From Actinokineospora globicatena (GTDB lineage Bacteria; Actinomycetota; Actinomycetes; Mycobacteriales; Pseudonocardiaceae), in the NCBI RefSeq assembly GCF_024171945.1, contig NZ_JAMTCR010000002.1:2994630-3058629 (forward strand): a stretch of DNA of 64,000 bases. The letters are read 5' to 3'. Below, one piece after another: positions 1 to 8,923 of the stretch. A program made the position numbers and the translations under genes. Position 1 is the first letter of the stretch; each line of letters opens with the position of its first letter. The notes beneath the pieces are model-generated. The model was given only the letters and a program-made list of their open reading frames with translations, searched no databases and was not told where the DNA came from.

Positions 1-1330
1 TGTCGACCTTCACCTGCGTGGCGGCCGGGGCCTTGCCCGGGCAGCCGCTCTGGCTCACCGAGGTGCCGACCGCGGTGCCCGCGTCGGGGATGGCCACGTC
101 CTCGTCGTTGGTCTTGACGCCGCACTGCGACGGCGGGGTGCCGCCGCCGATGTCGCCCACGTACAGCAGCTTGTTGGGCGAGCCCGTCCCCGGGTTGCTG
201 ACCAGGTCCGGCGTGGCGCTCTGCACCAGCGCGTCGCGCACCTGCTGCGGCGTCGCGCTCGGGTTGGCCGAGAGGTACATCGCCGCCGCGCCCGCGACGT
301 GCGGGGACGCCATCGAGGTGCCGCTGGCGTTGCGGTACTGGCCGGTGTGGTCGCTGGAGTAGATGTTGCCGCCGGGGGCGAACAGGTCCACGCAGCTGCC
401 GTAGTTGCCGCCGCGGGTGCGGTCCTTGTTGAACCAGCCCACGGTGATCACCTCGGGCACGCGCGCCGGGCTGACCCCGCACGCGTCCTGACCGGCGTTG
501 CCCGCGGAGACCGCGACCACGATCCCCTTGGCCACCATGGCCTTGGCCTGCTCGTCACCGACGCCGACGGTGTCCATGCCCAGGCTGAGGTTGACCACCG
601 CGGGCTTCACCGCGTTCTTGGCCACCCACTCCATGGCGCTGACCGTGGCCGAGTCCGGACCGGAACCCTTGCAGTCCAACGAGCGGACCGCCACGAGCTT
701 GGCCTTCTTCGCCACGCCGACGGTCTTGCCCGCGATCGTCCCGGCCACGTGCGTGCCGTGGAAGTAGCAGTCCGCGGCCTCGGTGTCGTTGTCCAGGATG
801 TCGTAGCCGTAGCTGGCGCGACCCTCGAACTCGGTGTGCCCGATGTTGATCCCCGAGTCGATGACGTAGGCGGTCACGCCCTCGCCGCCGTTGGGGTAGG
901 TGTACTTCTTGTCCAGGGTGGCCGTCCGCTGGTCGACCTGGTCCAGGCCCCACGACGGCGGGTTCAGCTGGTCGGCGGTCGCCCTGGTGGTGCCGTCCTG
1001 GTACACGGTCTTGACCGACGGGTCGGCGGCCAGCCTGCGGGCCTGCTGCTCGGAGAGGTCGCGGACCGAGAAGCCGTTCAACGTGACGGAGTAGGTGTCC
1101 GTCACCGAGCCGCCGTAGCGCTGGGTGAGCGCCGTGGCCTGACCCGCGGCCGCCGCGCTCGCACCGTTCTTGAGCACCACGATGTACTGTCCGGCGTAGG
1201 GCTGGCTGGCCGGGACGACCGCCGCCTCCGCCTGCTGCGCCTCGGCGACACCTGTCGCGGTCGCCACGGCCGCCGCGGCTACCGCGACGGTGAACAGGCT
1301 CCACGTCCAGCGCGTCCTGCGTGCTTGCAT
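1..1330 (-). CDS. Secreted S8 (subtilisin-like) serine protease, 3' end outside window
   Basis: Reads from an ATG at 1330 down to the window edge, so the C-terminus is missing. An N-terminal signal peptide (arginines, then an Ala/Val-rich hydrophobic stretch) precedes an I9-type propeptide (QYIVVLKNG, residues about 48-120) that acts as chaperone and inhibitor. The catalytic domain shows the complete triad: Asp in VIDSGIN, His in HGTHVAGT and Ser in GTSMASPHVAG, with the oxyanion Asn in VSAGNAG. This is the aqualysin/proteinase K type of extracellular protease. The sequence after the catalytic domain starts a further Cys-containing region (PSQCGVKTNDEDV) that probably leads into a C-terminal P or Ig-like domain. 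It is expected to be exported, self-process and degrade extracellular protein. It is divergent from the LuxR regulator at 1567. Confidence 0.93.
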   Translation of the reverse strand, partial: MQARRTRWTWSLFTVAVAAAAVATATGVAEAQQAEAAVVPASQPYAGQYIVVLKNGASAAAAGQATALTQRYGGSVTDTYSVTLNGFSVRDLSEQQARRLAADPSVKTVYQDGTTRATADQLNPPSWGLDQVDQRTATLDKKYTYPNGGEGVTAYVIDSGINIGHTEFEGRASYGYDILDNDTEAADCYFHGTHVAGTIAGKTVGVAKKAKLVAVRSLDCKGSGPDSATVSAMEWVAKNAVKPAVVNLSLGMDTVGVGDEQAKAMVAKGIVVAVSAGNAGQDACGVSPARVPEVITVGWFNKDRTRGGNYGSCVDLFAPGGNIYSSDHTGQYRNASGTSMASPHVAGAAAMYLSANPSATPQQVRDALVQSATPDLVSNPGTGSPNKLLYVGDIGGGTPPSQCGVKTNDEDVAIPDAGTAVGTSVSQSGCPGKAPAATQVKVD

Positions 1331-1566
1331 CGATACCTCCATCGTGCGTTCGAACGGCCTTGGGCAGGGTGTTTGGAGCATCAGGCCGCTCGGGAATCAC
1401 CCTTCGGCCTGCGGGATGGGGGAACAAGCGTGGTCGCGACCCGTATGGGTACGGGATCGTGCGTAGACGCCAGTGCGGGTGCGCGCGTGGGGTTACGGTG
1501 CCGCGCCCGGCCGACTTATCCTGTCGGCCGACCGTCCGTGGGAGTGGATCACCAACAGGAGCGAGC

Positions 1567-4380
1567 ATGGGTGGGTGCGCGAATCCGCTGTCCGTCCGAT
1601 CCGGCTCGGTGCCGCTGGTCGGCCGGGACGCGGAGCTGGCCGCCCTGCTCGGCGCGGTGCGGCACCCGCCGTCGGCGGTCTTCGTCGAGGGCCAGGCCGG
1701 GGTGGGCAAGACCAGGCTGGTCGCCGAGTTCGTCGCCGCCGCGCGCGCCGAGGACGCCAGGGTGGTCCTGGGTTCGTGCCAGCCGATGGCCGACCCGTTC
1801 CCGTACGGGGTGCTGCTGGACTGCCTCAGCCAGTGCGGTGACCACCTGGGCGAACCCGGCCCGGTGACCGGCGCGCTGCGCGACCTCCTGCCCGAACTCG
1901 CCGACCGCCTGCCGCCCGCGCCGCGCCCCCTCGTCGACCCGGAGGCCGAGCGGCACCGGGTGTTCCGGGCCGTGCGCGACCTGTTGTGCTGCCTGGGACC
2001 GACCGTGCTGGTGCTCGAAGACCTGCACTGGGCGGACGAGGAGACCCGGCACGTGCTGCGGTTCGTGCTGGCCAACCCGCCGCCCGGTCTGTCGGTCGTG
2101 GCGACCTACCGCCGGGAGGACCTGCGGACCGGGGCGCCGCTCGGCCGCGCTTTCCACGTCCCGCACGGGGTCACCGGGGTCAACCTGGTGCTGCGCCCCT
2201 TCGACACCACGCAGGTCCGCGCCATGGTCGACGCACTCGTCGGCTCCGCGGTGACCTCGCAGCGCTTCGCCGAGGTCTTGGCGGGGGAGACGGCGGGAAT
2301 CCCGTTCGTGGTCGAGGAAACGGTGCGAGCGCTGCCCGATCCGGTGCGTGACGTGCGGCTGGGCAGTGCCGCCGCCCGGCGCGCGCTGGCCGGGATCGAT
2401 GTGCCGGTCCTGGTCGCCGACGCGATCATGGAGCGGATGGGCGCACTGCCGCCCGAGGCCCGGGCCGTCGCCGAGGCTGTCGCGGTGCTGGGCGTGCCGG
2501 AACCGATCGACGTCCTCGACGCGGTGGCCGGGAAAGCCGCGGCGGAGCACGTGACCACGTTGGTCGCCTCCGGGGTACTGGTGGAGCAGAAGGGGAACAG
2601 GTACGGTTTCCGGCACGACATCGCCAGGCGCGCGGTGTACGCGGCGCTGCCCGGACCCCGGCGGTGGGACCTGCACGAGCGCGCCGTGGCCGTGCTGTCC
2701 ACTGTGGATCAACCGCCGCTGGTCCGGCTCGCCGCGCACGCCAGGGCCGCGGGCATGACCGGTCAGTGGATGCGCTACAGCGAGCTGGCCGCCGAGGCCG
2801 CCGAAGAGGCCAAGGACGTGCCCGCCGCCGTCGACCTGCTCTCCCAGGTGCTGGCCGACCCGGGGATCAGCGCCGAGGACACGAACCGGCTGGCCACCAC
2901 GCTCTGCGGTTACGCGATGACCGGACTGCCCGGTGGGCCGGTGACCGCGCGGGTCGAGGGCCTGCTGTCGGACCCGAGGCTCACGCCGGACGTCCGCGGC
3001 GAGGTGCACCTGTGGTTCGGGCTGCTGCTGCAACGCGAGGCCGGGGAGGTGGACCGGGGCGCCGAGGAGATCGCCAGGGCCATCGCGCTGCTCGGTGACC
3101 AGCCGGAGCGGGCCGTGCGCGGGATGGCGGCGATGGCCGGGCCGTACCTGGGCACCGCGTCGGTCGCCGAGCACCAGGCCTCGCTCGGCCGGGTCGAGGA
3201 GATCATCGAGCACCTGCCGACCCTGGCGCTGCGCACCGCGATGCTGGCCACGACGCTGGGCGGGCGGCTCATCGTCGGCGACCCGAGCAGTTGGGAGCGC
3301 ATCGCCCAACTCCCGTCCCCTTCGGACGTCCACGACCCGGAGGAGATCCACCACCTCGCCAGGGCGCACTGCAACGTGGCCGACGCGTGCTCGTGGATCG
3401 GGCACTACGGGCGCGCGCGGACGTTCCTGCGCACCGGGATCGCCTTGGCTGAACGGGTGGCCGCGTCCTATGTGGTCGGCACCGCCGAGGCCACCGCGGT
3501 CCGGCTCGACTGGCTCAGCGGGCGGTGGACCGGGCTCGAGCAGCGGATCGACCGGCTGGTCGACGCCTACGAGAACCTGCTGCTGACCCAGGACCTCAAC
3601 CTCACGCGGGGGTGGCTCGCGGCCGCGCGCGGTGACTGGATGCGGGCCCAGGCCGCGTTCGAGGCGGCTACCGGGTCGTTCCCGGTGGGCATCTCGGCGG
3701 CCGGGGGAATGGCGGGCATGCTGCTGACCCGGGGCGAGGCGGCTGCGGCGGAGGAGCAGGTCGAGCGCGGTGTGGCGCTGTTGCGGCGCAAGGGCGCGTG
3801 GGTGTGGTCCGGCGACATCCTGCCCCAAGCGGTCGACTGCTACTTGGCCAACGGCCACATGGACGCCGCGCACCAGCTCGTCGCGGAGGCGACCACCGGG
3901 CTGCGGGGGTTCGACGCGCCACTTGCCCAAGCGGCGTTGACCGCCTGCCACGCACGGCTGGCCAGCGACCGCAACGAGGCGGACCGCCTCTACCGGGAAG
4001 CGATCGACCAGCACCGTGCCCTGGGTTTGCCTTACCGCGCAACGCAACTCGCCGAACAGGCCGAGGGTGATGACCTCGCCGACCCGTCGGTGATCGACGC
4101 GCTGGTCCAGTCCTACGACTCGCTGGGCGCGACGGTCGACGCCGCCCGCTGCCGTCACCGCAGCCGGGGTATCGGCGTTGCCACGCCATCCCGCCGGGGG
4201 AGGCGCGGGTACGGCAGCGAGCTGTCGCCGCGTGAGCAGGACGTCGCCCGGCTCCTGGCGGGTGGTCACACCAACCGCGAGATCGCCCAAGCCTTGTTCC
4301 TCTCGCGCCGCACCGTCGAGGAATACGTCGTCAAGGTCCGCCGCAAGCTCAACGCGCCTTCCCGTCACGACGTCCGATAG
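1567..4380 (+). CDS. LAL-family LuxR regulator with N-terminal ATPase
   Basis: A 937-residue protein of the large ATP-binding LuxR (LAL/MalT-like) class. The start is the ATG at 1567, which has AGGAG seven bases upstream; the frame is open further upstream but those starts lack a ribosome site. Residues about 18-45 open an AAA ATPase domain (VGRDAELAALLGAV, Walker A VEGQAGVGKTRLV); Walker B is VLVLEDLHWAD. The long middle part is helical and TPR-like. The last 60 residues are a LuxR helix-turn-helix (LSPREQDVARLLAGGHTNRE, then RTVEEYVVKVRRKL). The family activates transcription after binding an inducer and ATP. It ends 70 bp before vanH in the same direction, but nothing here ties it to resistance; it might control the protease or the vanHAX genes. 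Confidence 0.9.
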   Translation: MGGCANPLSVRSGSVPLVGRDAELAALLGAVRHPPSAVFVEGQAGVGKTRLVAEFVAAARAEDARVVLGSCQPMADPFPYGVLLDCLSQCGDHLGEPGPVTGALRDLLPELADRLPPAPRPLVDPEAERHRVFRAVRDLLCCLGPTVLVLEDLHWADEETRHVLRFVLANPPPGLSVVATYRREDLRTGAPLGRAFHVPHGVTGVNLVLRPFDTTQVRAMVDALVGSAVTSQRFAEVLAGETAGIPFVVEETVRALPDPVRDVRLGSAAARRALAGIDVPVLVADAIMERMGALPPEARAVAEAVAVLGVPEPIDVLDAVAGKAAAEHVTTLVASGVLVEQKGNRYGFRHDIARRAVYAALPGPRRWDLHERAVAVLSTVDQPPLVRLAAHARAAGMTGQWMRYSELAAEAAEEAKDVPAAVDLLSQVLADPGISAEDTNRLATTLCGYAMTGLPGGPVTARVEGLLSDPRLTPDVRGEVHLWFGLLLQREAGEVDRGAEEIARAIALLGDQPERAVRGMAAMAGPYLGTASVAEHQASLGRVEEIIEHLPTLALRTAMLATTLGGRLIVGDPSSWERIAQLPSPSDVHDPEEIHHLARAHCNVADACSWIGHYGRARTFLRTGIALAERVAASYVVGTAEATAVRLDWLSGRWTGLEQRIDRLVDAYENLLLTQDLNLTRGWLAAARGDWMRAQAAFEAATGSFPVGISAAGGMAGMLLTRGEAAAAEEQVERGVALLRRKGAWVWSGDILPQAVDCYLANGHMDAAHQLVAEATTGLRGFDAPLAQAALTACHARLASDRNEADRLYREAIDQHRALGLPYRATQLAEQAEGDDLADPSVIDALVQSYDSLGATVDAARCRHRSRGIGVATPSRRGRRGYGSELSPREQDVARLLAGGHTNREIAQALFLSRRTVEEYVVKVRRKLNAPSRHDVR

Positions 4381-4392
4381 ACCGGCTCGCCG

Positions 4393-4414
4393 CATATCGT
4401 CGGTATATCCGTAA
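4393..4414 (+). promoter_or_regulatory. Candidate VanR binding site before vanH (11-bp direct repeat)
   Basis: Two tandem 11-mers, CATATCGTCGG and TATATCCGTAA, lie about 40 bases upstream of the vanH start. The same arrangement, with CATATCG twice at 11-bp spacing, occurs at 8902-8923 upstream of vanR. OmpR-type response regulators bind tandem direct repeats with about this period. The role as a VanR operator is inferred from position and similarity. Confidence 0.5.
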
Positions 4415-4456
4415 TCGGATACGGGCCCGCAACCCCGGGTTGACTTGACTGTGGGC

Positions 4457-5458
4457 ATGCTCCACAGCGAACCGGCCCGAACCGCGGGCACGCGGTTGTC
4501 CTCGGCCGTGGGGATCACCGTTTACGGGTGCGGTCCGGACGAGGACGCCTTGTTCCGCGAACTGTCGCCGCGCTTCGGTGTTGTGCCGATCACCACCGGG
4601 GAAGCGGTATCCGAGGCGACCGCCGAACTGGCGCGCGGAAATCGGTGCGTCAGCGTCGACCACAAGACGCGGATCTCCACCGCGACCCTCCTGGCACTGA
4701 GCCAGGCAGGCGTCGGCTATATCTCCACGAGGAGTGTCGGGTACGACCACATCGACGTGGACTACGCCAGGACCGTCGGCATCTCCGTCGAGAACATCGC
4801 CTATTCACCGGACAGCGTGGCCGATTTCACGGTGATGTTGATGCTGATGGCGGTCCGGCACGCGCGGTCCATGGTCCGGCGGGTGGACGTCCACGACTAC
4901 CGGTTGAGCGACGTGCGCGGCCGGGAACTGCGCGACTTGACCATCGGCGTCGTGGGGACAGGGCGCATCGGTTCGGCCGTGGTGGACCGGCTGCGCGGCT
5001 TCGGCTGCCGCGTCGTGACCTGCGGCCGGGACCCCGCCGGTCAGGTGTCACTCGATGAACTGCTCCCGCAGAGCGACATCGTCACGCTGCACACACCGCT
5101 CAACGCCGAAACCCGCCACCTCCTCGACCGCAACCGCATCGCGCGGATGAAGCCCGGGGCGTTCGTCATCAACACCGGACGCGGTTCCCTCGTCGACACC
5201 AGTGCGCTGGTCACGGCGTTGGAAAGCGGCAGGTTGGGCGGCGCGGCACTGGACGTGCTCGAAGGGGAGGAAGGGATCTTCTACGCCGACCACCGGAACG
5301 CGCCCACCGGGAACCCTTTTCTGCCGCGACTCCAAGGAATGCCGAACGTGCTCATCAGCCCGCACACCGCCTACCACACCGATCACGCCCTGGGCGACAT
5401 CGTGATTAACAGCCTCCGCAACTGCGTGACCTTCGAAAGCGAGCAGCGACATGGCTAA
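4457..5458 (+). CDS. vanH: D-lactate dehydrogenase VanH
   Basis: A D-2-hydroxyacid dehydrogenase that reduces pyruvate to D-lactate for the D-Ala-D-Lac peptidoglycan precursor that glycopeptide antibiotics bind poorly. The NAD-binding fold shows VVGTGRIGSAVVDRLRGFG. The catalytic set is visible: Arg in NTGRGSLVDT, Glu in the VLEGEEGIFY region and His in SPHTAYHTD. The stretch YSPDSVADFTVMLMLMAVRH is typical of VanH. The start is uncertain: ATG at 4457 gives 333 residues, GTG at 4451 adds two, and a GTG at 4508 (VGITVYGC) would match better the short N-terminus I recall for streptomycete VanH. No start has a strong ribosome site. It overlaps vanA by 8 bp, so the three genes form one operon. 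Confidence 0.95.
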   Translation: MLHSEPARTAGTRLSSAVGITVYGCGPDEDALFRELSPRFGVVPITTGEAVSEATAELARGNRCVSVDHKTRISTATLLALSQAGVGYISTRSVGYDHIDVDYARTVGISVENIAYSPDSVADFTVMLMLMAVRHARSMVRRVDVHDYRLSDVRGRELRDLTIGVVGTGRIGSAVVDRLRGFGCRVVTCGRDPAGQVSLDELLPQSDIVTLHTPLNAETRHLLDRNRIARMKPGAFVINTGRGSLVDTSALVTALESGRLGGAALDVLEGEEGIFYADHRNAPTGNPFLPRLQGMPNVLISPHTAYHTDHALGDIVINSLRNCVTFESEQRHG

Positions 5459-6494
5459 GGTGAAGGTCGGGATCATCTTCGGGGGATCCTCCGAGGAACA
5501 CCCCGTCTCCGTGAAGTCCGCCCAAGAGGTCGCCAAGCACCTCGACACCGAGAAGTACGAACCGTTCTGGATCGGGATCACCCGGCGCGGCGCCTGGCTG
5601 CTCTGCGACGGACCCGGACCGGACTGGGAGACCGGCCGGTGCCGCCCGGTCGTGCTGTCCCCGGACCGCGACGTCCACGGATTGCTTGTCCTGGAACAAG
5701 GGCGCTACGAGACGATCAGCCTGGACGTCGTGTTGCCCGTCCTGCACGGCAAACTGGGCGAGGACGGCGCGACGCAGGGCCTGTTAGAGCTCTCCGGGAT
5801 CCCGTACGTCGGCTGCGACATCCAGAGTTCCGCGCTGTGCATGGACAAGTCCCTCACCTACACCGTCGCCAGGAGCGCGGGCATCGCGACGCCGAGGTTC
5901 TGGACCGTCGCGGCGAACGAGTGCGTCGATCCCGACCACCTCGCGTACCCCGTGTTCGTGAAACCCGCGCGCTCGGGGTCGTCCTTCGGCGTCAGCAAGG
6001 TGTCGAGCAAGGAGGAGCTGCGGGACGCGGTGGAGGTGGCGCGCCGGTACGACTCGAAGGTGCTGGTCGAGGAAGCCGTCGTCGGCAGCGAGATCGGCTG
6101 CGCGATCCTGGGCAACGAGTTGGACCTGCTCGCGGGCGAGGTGGACCAGATCGCCCTGACCCACGGGTTCTTCAAGATCCACCAGGAGAGCGACCCGGAG
6201 AGCGGCTCCGAGAACTCGACGGTCACCGTTCCCGCTGACATCCCGGCCGAGTCGCGCGCCCTCGTGCAGGCGACGGCGAAGACCGTGTACCGCGCCCTCG
6301 GGTGCCGTGGTCTGTCGCGAGTGGACATGTTCCTGACCCCGGACGGCACGGTCGTGCTCAACGAGGTCAACACCCTTCCCGGCCTGACCTCCTACAGCCG
6401 CTACCCCAGGATGATGGCCGCTGCCGGGGTGCCGCTCGCCGAGGTGATCGACCGCGTCGTGGCGCTGGCACTGGTGGGCAGGCCCAATGAATGA
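5451..6494 (+). CDS. vanA: D-alanine--D-lactate ligase VanA
   Basis: A 347-residue ATP-grasp ligase. It opens with KVGIIFGGSSEEHPVSVKSA, the conserved start of D-Ala-D-X ligases, and carries the ATP-grasp lysine region YPVFVKPARSGSSFGVSKV and the metal-binding end RVDMFLT ... VLNEVNTLPG. The omega loop reads GFFKIHQE followed by GSENSTV, close to the GIFRIHQE loop of VanA in which His replaces the Tyr of D-Ala-D-Ala ligases and selects D-lactate. This points to the ester-forming VanA/VanB type rather than a housekeeping Ddl. The ATG at 5451 lies within the last codons of vanH, and the 3' end overlaps vanX by 8 bp, so translation is probably coupled. Confidence 0.96.
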   Translation: MAKVKVGIIFGGSSEEHPVSVKSAQEVAKHLDTEKYEPFWIGITRRGAWLLCDGPGPDWETGRCRPVVLSPDRDVHGLLVLEQGRYETISLDVVLPVLHGKLGEDGATQGLLELSGIPYVGCDIQSSALCMDKSLTYTVARSAGIATPRFWTVAANECVDPDHLAYPVFVKPARSGSSFGVSKVSSKEELRDAVEVARRYDSKVLVEEAVVGSEIGCAILGNELDLLAGEVDQIALTHGFFKIHQESDPESGSENSTVTVPADIPAESRALVQATAKTVYRALGCRGLSRVDMFLTPDGTVVLNEVNTLPGLTSYSRYPRMMAAAGVPLAEVIDRVVALALVGRPNE

Positions 6495-7095
6495 CGACTT
6501 CGGCTACGTCGACGACCTGGTGCCCGGGATCCGCTGGGACGCCAAGTACGCCACCTGGGACAACTTCACCGGCATCCCCGTCGACGGGTACTTCGCCAAC
6601 CGGATCGTCGGCACGCTGGCCCTCTGCACGGCCTTGGTGAGCGCGCAGGAGAAGGCCGAGTCTCTCGGGTTCGGCCTGCTGCTCTGGGACGGCTACCGCC
6701 CGCAACGTGCCGTGGACAGCTTTCTCCACTGGTCGGCGCAACCGGAGGACGGCCGGACGAAGTCGCGGCACTACCCCAACATCGACCGGGCCGAGATGTT
6801 CGCGAAGGGGTACGTCGCCGCCAAGTCGGGCCACACCCGGGGGAGCACCGTGGACCTGACGCTGTTCCACTTGACCACCGGCGAACGCGCCGACATGGGT
6901 GGCGACCACGACCTGATGGACCCGGTCTCGCACCACGGCGCGCCGGGGATCACCCCGCTCGCGACGGCGAACCGCCACCACCTCCGCTCCATAATGGAGG
7001 CTTGTGGGTTCGGCTCGTACGAAAGCGAGTGGTGGCACTACACGCTCAAGGACGAGCCCTATCCGGACACCTACTTCGACTTCCCCATCACCTAG
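6487..7095 (+). CDS. vanX: D-Ala-D-Ala dipeptidase VanX
   Basis: A 202-residue zinc dipeptidase that hydrolyses D-Ala-D-Ala so that normal precursor cannot compete with the D-Lac form. The catalytic residues fall on the classical VanX numbers: Arg71 in WDGYRPQ, zinc ligands His116 and Asp123 in SGHTRGSTVDLT, catalytic Glu181 and zinc ligand His184 in EWWHYTL. The length equals that of enterococcal VanX. The start ATG overlaps the vanA stop. The gene ends convergently with vanS; the two stops overlap (7088-7095), leaving no room for a separate terminator. With vanH and vanA it makes a complete resistance set, suggesting a glycopeptide producer or a soil bacterium that meets these drugs. Confidence 0.97.
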   Translation: MNDDFGYVDDLVPGIRWDAKYATWDNFTGIPVDGYFANRIVGTLALCTALVSAQEKAESLGFGLLLWDGYRPQRAVDSFLHWSAQPEDGRTKSRHYPNIDRAEMFAKGYVAAKSGHTRGSTVDLTLFHLTTGERADMGGDHDLMDPVSHHGAPGITPLATANRHHLRSIMEACGFGSYESEWWHYTLKDEPYPDTYFDFPIT

Positions 7096-8191
7096 CGGCC
7101 GCGGGCAGGTGCACGGTGACGCGGAGCCCGCCCGCGGCGCGGGGAGCGAGGGTGAGGGTTCCGCCGTGCGCCTGGGCGATGCTCTTGACGATCGCCAGCC
7201 CGAGGCCGACCCCCGCGTGGTCGGCGCGGACCCGCCCGGTGCCGCGCTGGAACGGCTCGGTGAGCGTCGAGGCCACCGGTTGGCTGAGCGGCTCGCCGGT
7301 GTTCTCGACGGTGAGCAGCACGGCGCCCGGCCGCACGAGGGTCGTGACCCACACGGTGCCCCGCCCGGCCAGGTTGTGGACGATCGCGTTGTGCACCAGG
7401 TTCGTGGTCATCTGCAGGAGCAGCACGTACGAGCCGGTGGTGGTGGCCACCTCGCCGCCGGTCTCCAGGGTGACGCCGTGCTTCTCGGCCAGCGGGAGCA
7501 GCGTCTCGGCGGCCTCCTCCGCCGCCAGCGACAGGTCGACGGGCTCACGGGCGAACGACCGTTGGTTGGCCCGGCTGAGCAGCAGCAGCGCCTCGGTGAG
7601 GTCGATCGCCCTGCTGTTGACGAAGTGCAGCCGCTCGACGAGCTCACCGGTGTCGCGGCCGAGGTCGGTGCGGGCCACGTCGAGCAGCGCCTGGGTGATC
7701 GCCAGTGGGGTGCGCAGCTCGTGGGAGGCGTTGGCGGCGAACCTGCGCTGCTCGGCGTCGTGCGCCTCCAACCGGGCCAGCATGGTGTCGAAGGCGTCGG
7801 CGAGCTCGCGGAACTCGTCCGCGCGGCCCTCCAGCTGGACGCGGTGCGCCAGCGACCCGTCCGCGGCCAGCCGGGTGGCGTTCGTGATCCGGGTCAGCGG
7901 CGCGAGCATGCTGCCCGCCAGGAACCACCCGCCCGCGAGGCCGAGGACCAGCAGGAACGCCAGCGCCACGGCCGCCTTCGGGACGAACGCGCGCTGCAGG
8001 TCGGCCCGGTCCGGGATGGCCATCCCCGGCATGCCCGGCGCGCCCGGCCCGGGGGTGGTGATCACCTCGGGGACGTAGCGCAGCAGGAACACCCACACCA
8101 CCGCGAGCAGCAGGGCACCGGCGACCATGAGGAACCCGGCGTAGCTGAGGGTGAGCTTGAGCCGGACGCTGAGCCCGGGTTCCCTACCCAC
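7088..8191 (-). CDS. vanS: Sensor histidine kinase, VanS-like
   Basis: A 367-residue membrane kinase from a GTG at 8191 that overlaps the end of vanR and has GAGAGG upstream; longer in-frame starts would lie inside vanR. TM1 is in YAGFLMVAGALLLAVVWVFL, followed by a short extracytoplasmic loop rich in Gly, Pro and Met, then TM2 (AVALAFLLVLGLAGGWFLAG) and a HAMP segment. The dimerisation domain has the phospho-acceptor His in ANASHELRTPL. The ATPase domain shows the N box (TNLVHNAIVHN) and G box (GVGLGLAIVKS). In VanS proteins this kinase senses a glycopeptide or its effect and phosphorylates VanR. The short sensor loop is compatible with direct ligand sensing, which is inference. Confidence 0.88.
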   Translation of the reverse strand: MGREPGLSVRLKLTLSYAGFLMVAGALLLAVVWVFLLRYVPEVITTPGPGAPGMPGMAIPDRADLQRAFVPKAAVALAFLLVLGLAGGWFLAGSMLAPLTRITNATRLAADGSLAHRVQLEGRADEFRELADAFDTMLARLEAHDAEQRRFAANASHELRTPLAITQALLDVARTDLGRDTGELVERLHFVNSRAIDLTEALLLLSRANQRSFAREPVDLSLAAEEAAETLLPLAEKHGVTLETGGEVATTTGSYVLLLQMTTNLVHNAIVHNLAGRGTVWVTTLVRPGAVLLTVENTGEPLSQPVASTLTEPFQRGTGRVRADHAGVGLGLAIVKSIAQAHGGTLTLAPRAAGGLRVTVHLPAAAR

Positions 8192-8879
8192 CGCCCTCTC
8201 CCCGCTGTCCGGAGCGTAGCGCGGTGTCGATGCGGTAGCCCGCGCCCGCCACCGTGGCGATGATCCACGGCTCGCCCAAGCGCTTGCGCAGCGCCGAGAC
8301 CGTGATGCGCACGGCGTTGGTGAACGGGTCGGCGTTCTCGTCCCACGCCCGCTCCAGCAGCGACTCGGCGCTGACCACACCGCCCTCGGCGCTGACGAGC
8401 ACCTCCAGCACGGCGAACTGCTTGCGGGTGAGCGCGACGTAGCGGCCGTCGCGGTAGACCTCGCGGCGGAACGGGTCCAGCCGCAGGCCCGCGATCTCCC
8501 GCACCGGCGGCCGGACGTGGGCCCGCCTGCGGTCGAGCGCCCGGAGCCGGAGCACCAGCTCGCGCAGCGCGAAGGGCTTGGTGAGGTAGTCGTCGGCGCC
8601 CAGGGCGAAGCCGGTGGCCTTGTCGTCGAGGTGGTCGGCCGCGGTGAGCATCAGGATGGGCATGCCGCTGCCGGAGGCGACGATGTGCTCGGCGATCTCG
8701 TCACCGGACGGCCCGGGGATGTCGCGGTCGAGGACGGCGATGTCGTAGCTGTTGACGCCCAACAGCTCCAGCGCGGTGTCACCGTCACCGGCGATGTCGG
8801 CCGCGATCGCCTCCAACCGGAGTCCATCCCGGATGGCCTCCGCCAGGTACAGCTCGTCCTCGACGACCAGCACGCGCAT
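8184..8879 (-). CDS. vanR: OmpR-family response regulator, VanR-like
   Basis: A 231-residue regulator. The receiver has the acidic pair Glu7-Asp8 (LVVEDEL), the phospho-acceptor Asp51 in IAVLDRDIPG and the conserved Lys in DDYLTKPFAL. The C-terminal half is a winged helix (LTRKQFAVLEVLVSAEGGVV ... AVRITVSALRKRLG, GAGYRID). It starts at the ATG at 8879 and overlaps vanS at the 3' end, forming a vanRS operon transcribed toward vanHAX. The direct repeat 8902-8923, just upstream of its start, matches the repeat before vanH, which suggests autoregulation and activation of vanHAX. Confidence 0.92.
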   Translation of the reverse strand: MRVLVVEDELYLAEAIRDGLRLEAIAADIAGDGDTALELLGVNSYDIAVLDRDIPGPSGDEIAEHIVASGSGMPILMLTAADHLDDKATGFALGADDYLTKPFALRELVLRLRALDRRRAHVRPPVREIAGLRLDPFRREVYRDGRYVALTRKQFAVLEVLVSAEGGVVSAESLLERAWDENADPFTNAVRITVSALRKRLGEPWIIATVAGAGYRIDTALRSGQRGEGGG

Positions 8880-8901
8880 GCCCGGATGCTACGAGCCCAC
8901 C

Positions 8902-8923
8902 CATATCGCCGTCATATCGAAAC
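8902..8923 (-). promoter_or_regulatory. Candidate VanR binding site before vanR (11-bp direct repeat)
   Basis: CATATCGCCGT followed directly by CATATCGAAAC, about 25 bases upstream of the vanR start codon. The first seven bases of each 11-mer are identical. The element before vanH (4393-4414) has the same spacing and nearly the same half-sites. Binding by VanR is inferred. Confidence 0.5.

Noticed and set aside
1549..4518. 989-residue open frame on the minus strand opposite the LAL regulator
   Set aside because: Arg/Gly/His-rich composition without domains and a perfect shadow of a gene with clear motifs; an effect of high GC.
4451..8879. vanHAX-vanRS as part of the mobile island
   Set aside because: It lies over 18 kb left of the tRNA-Val junction, and no repeat copy flanks it.
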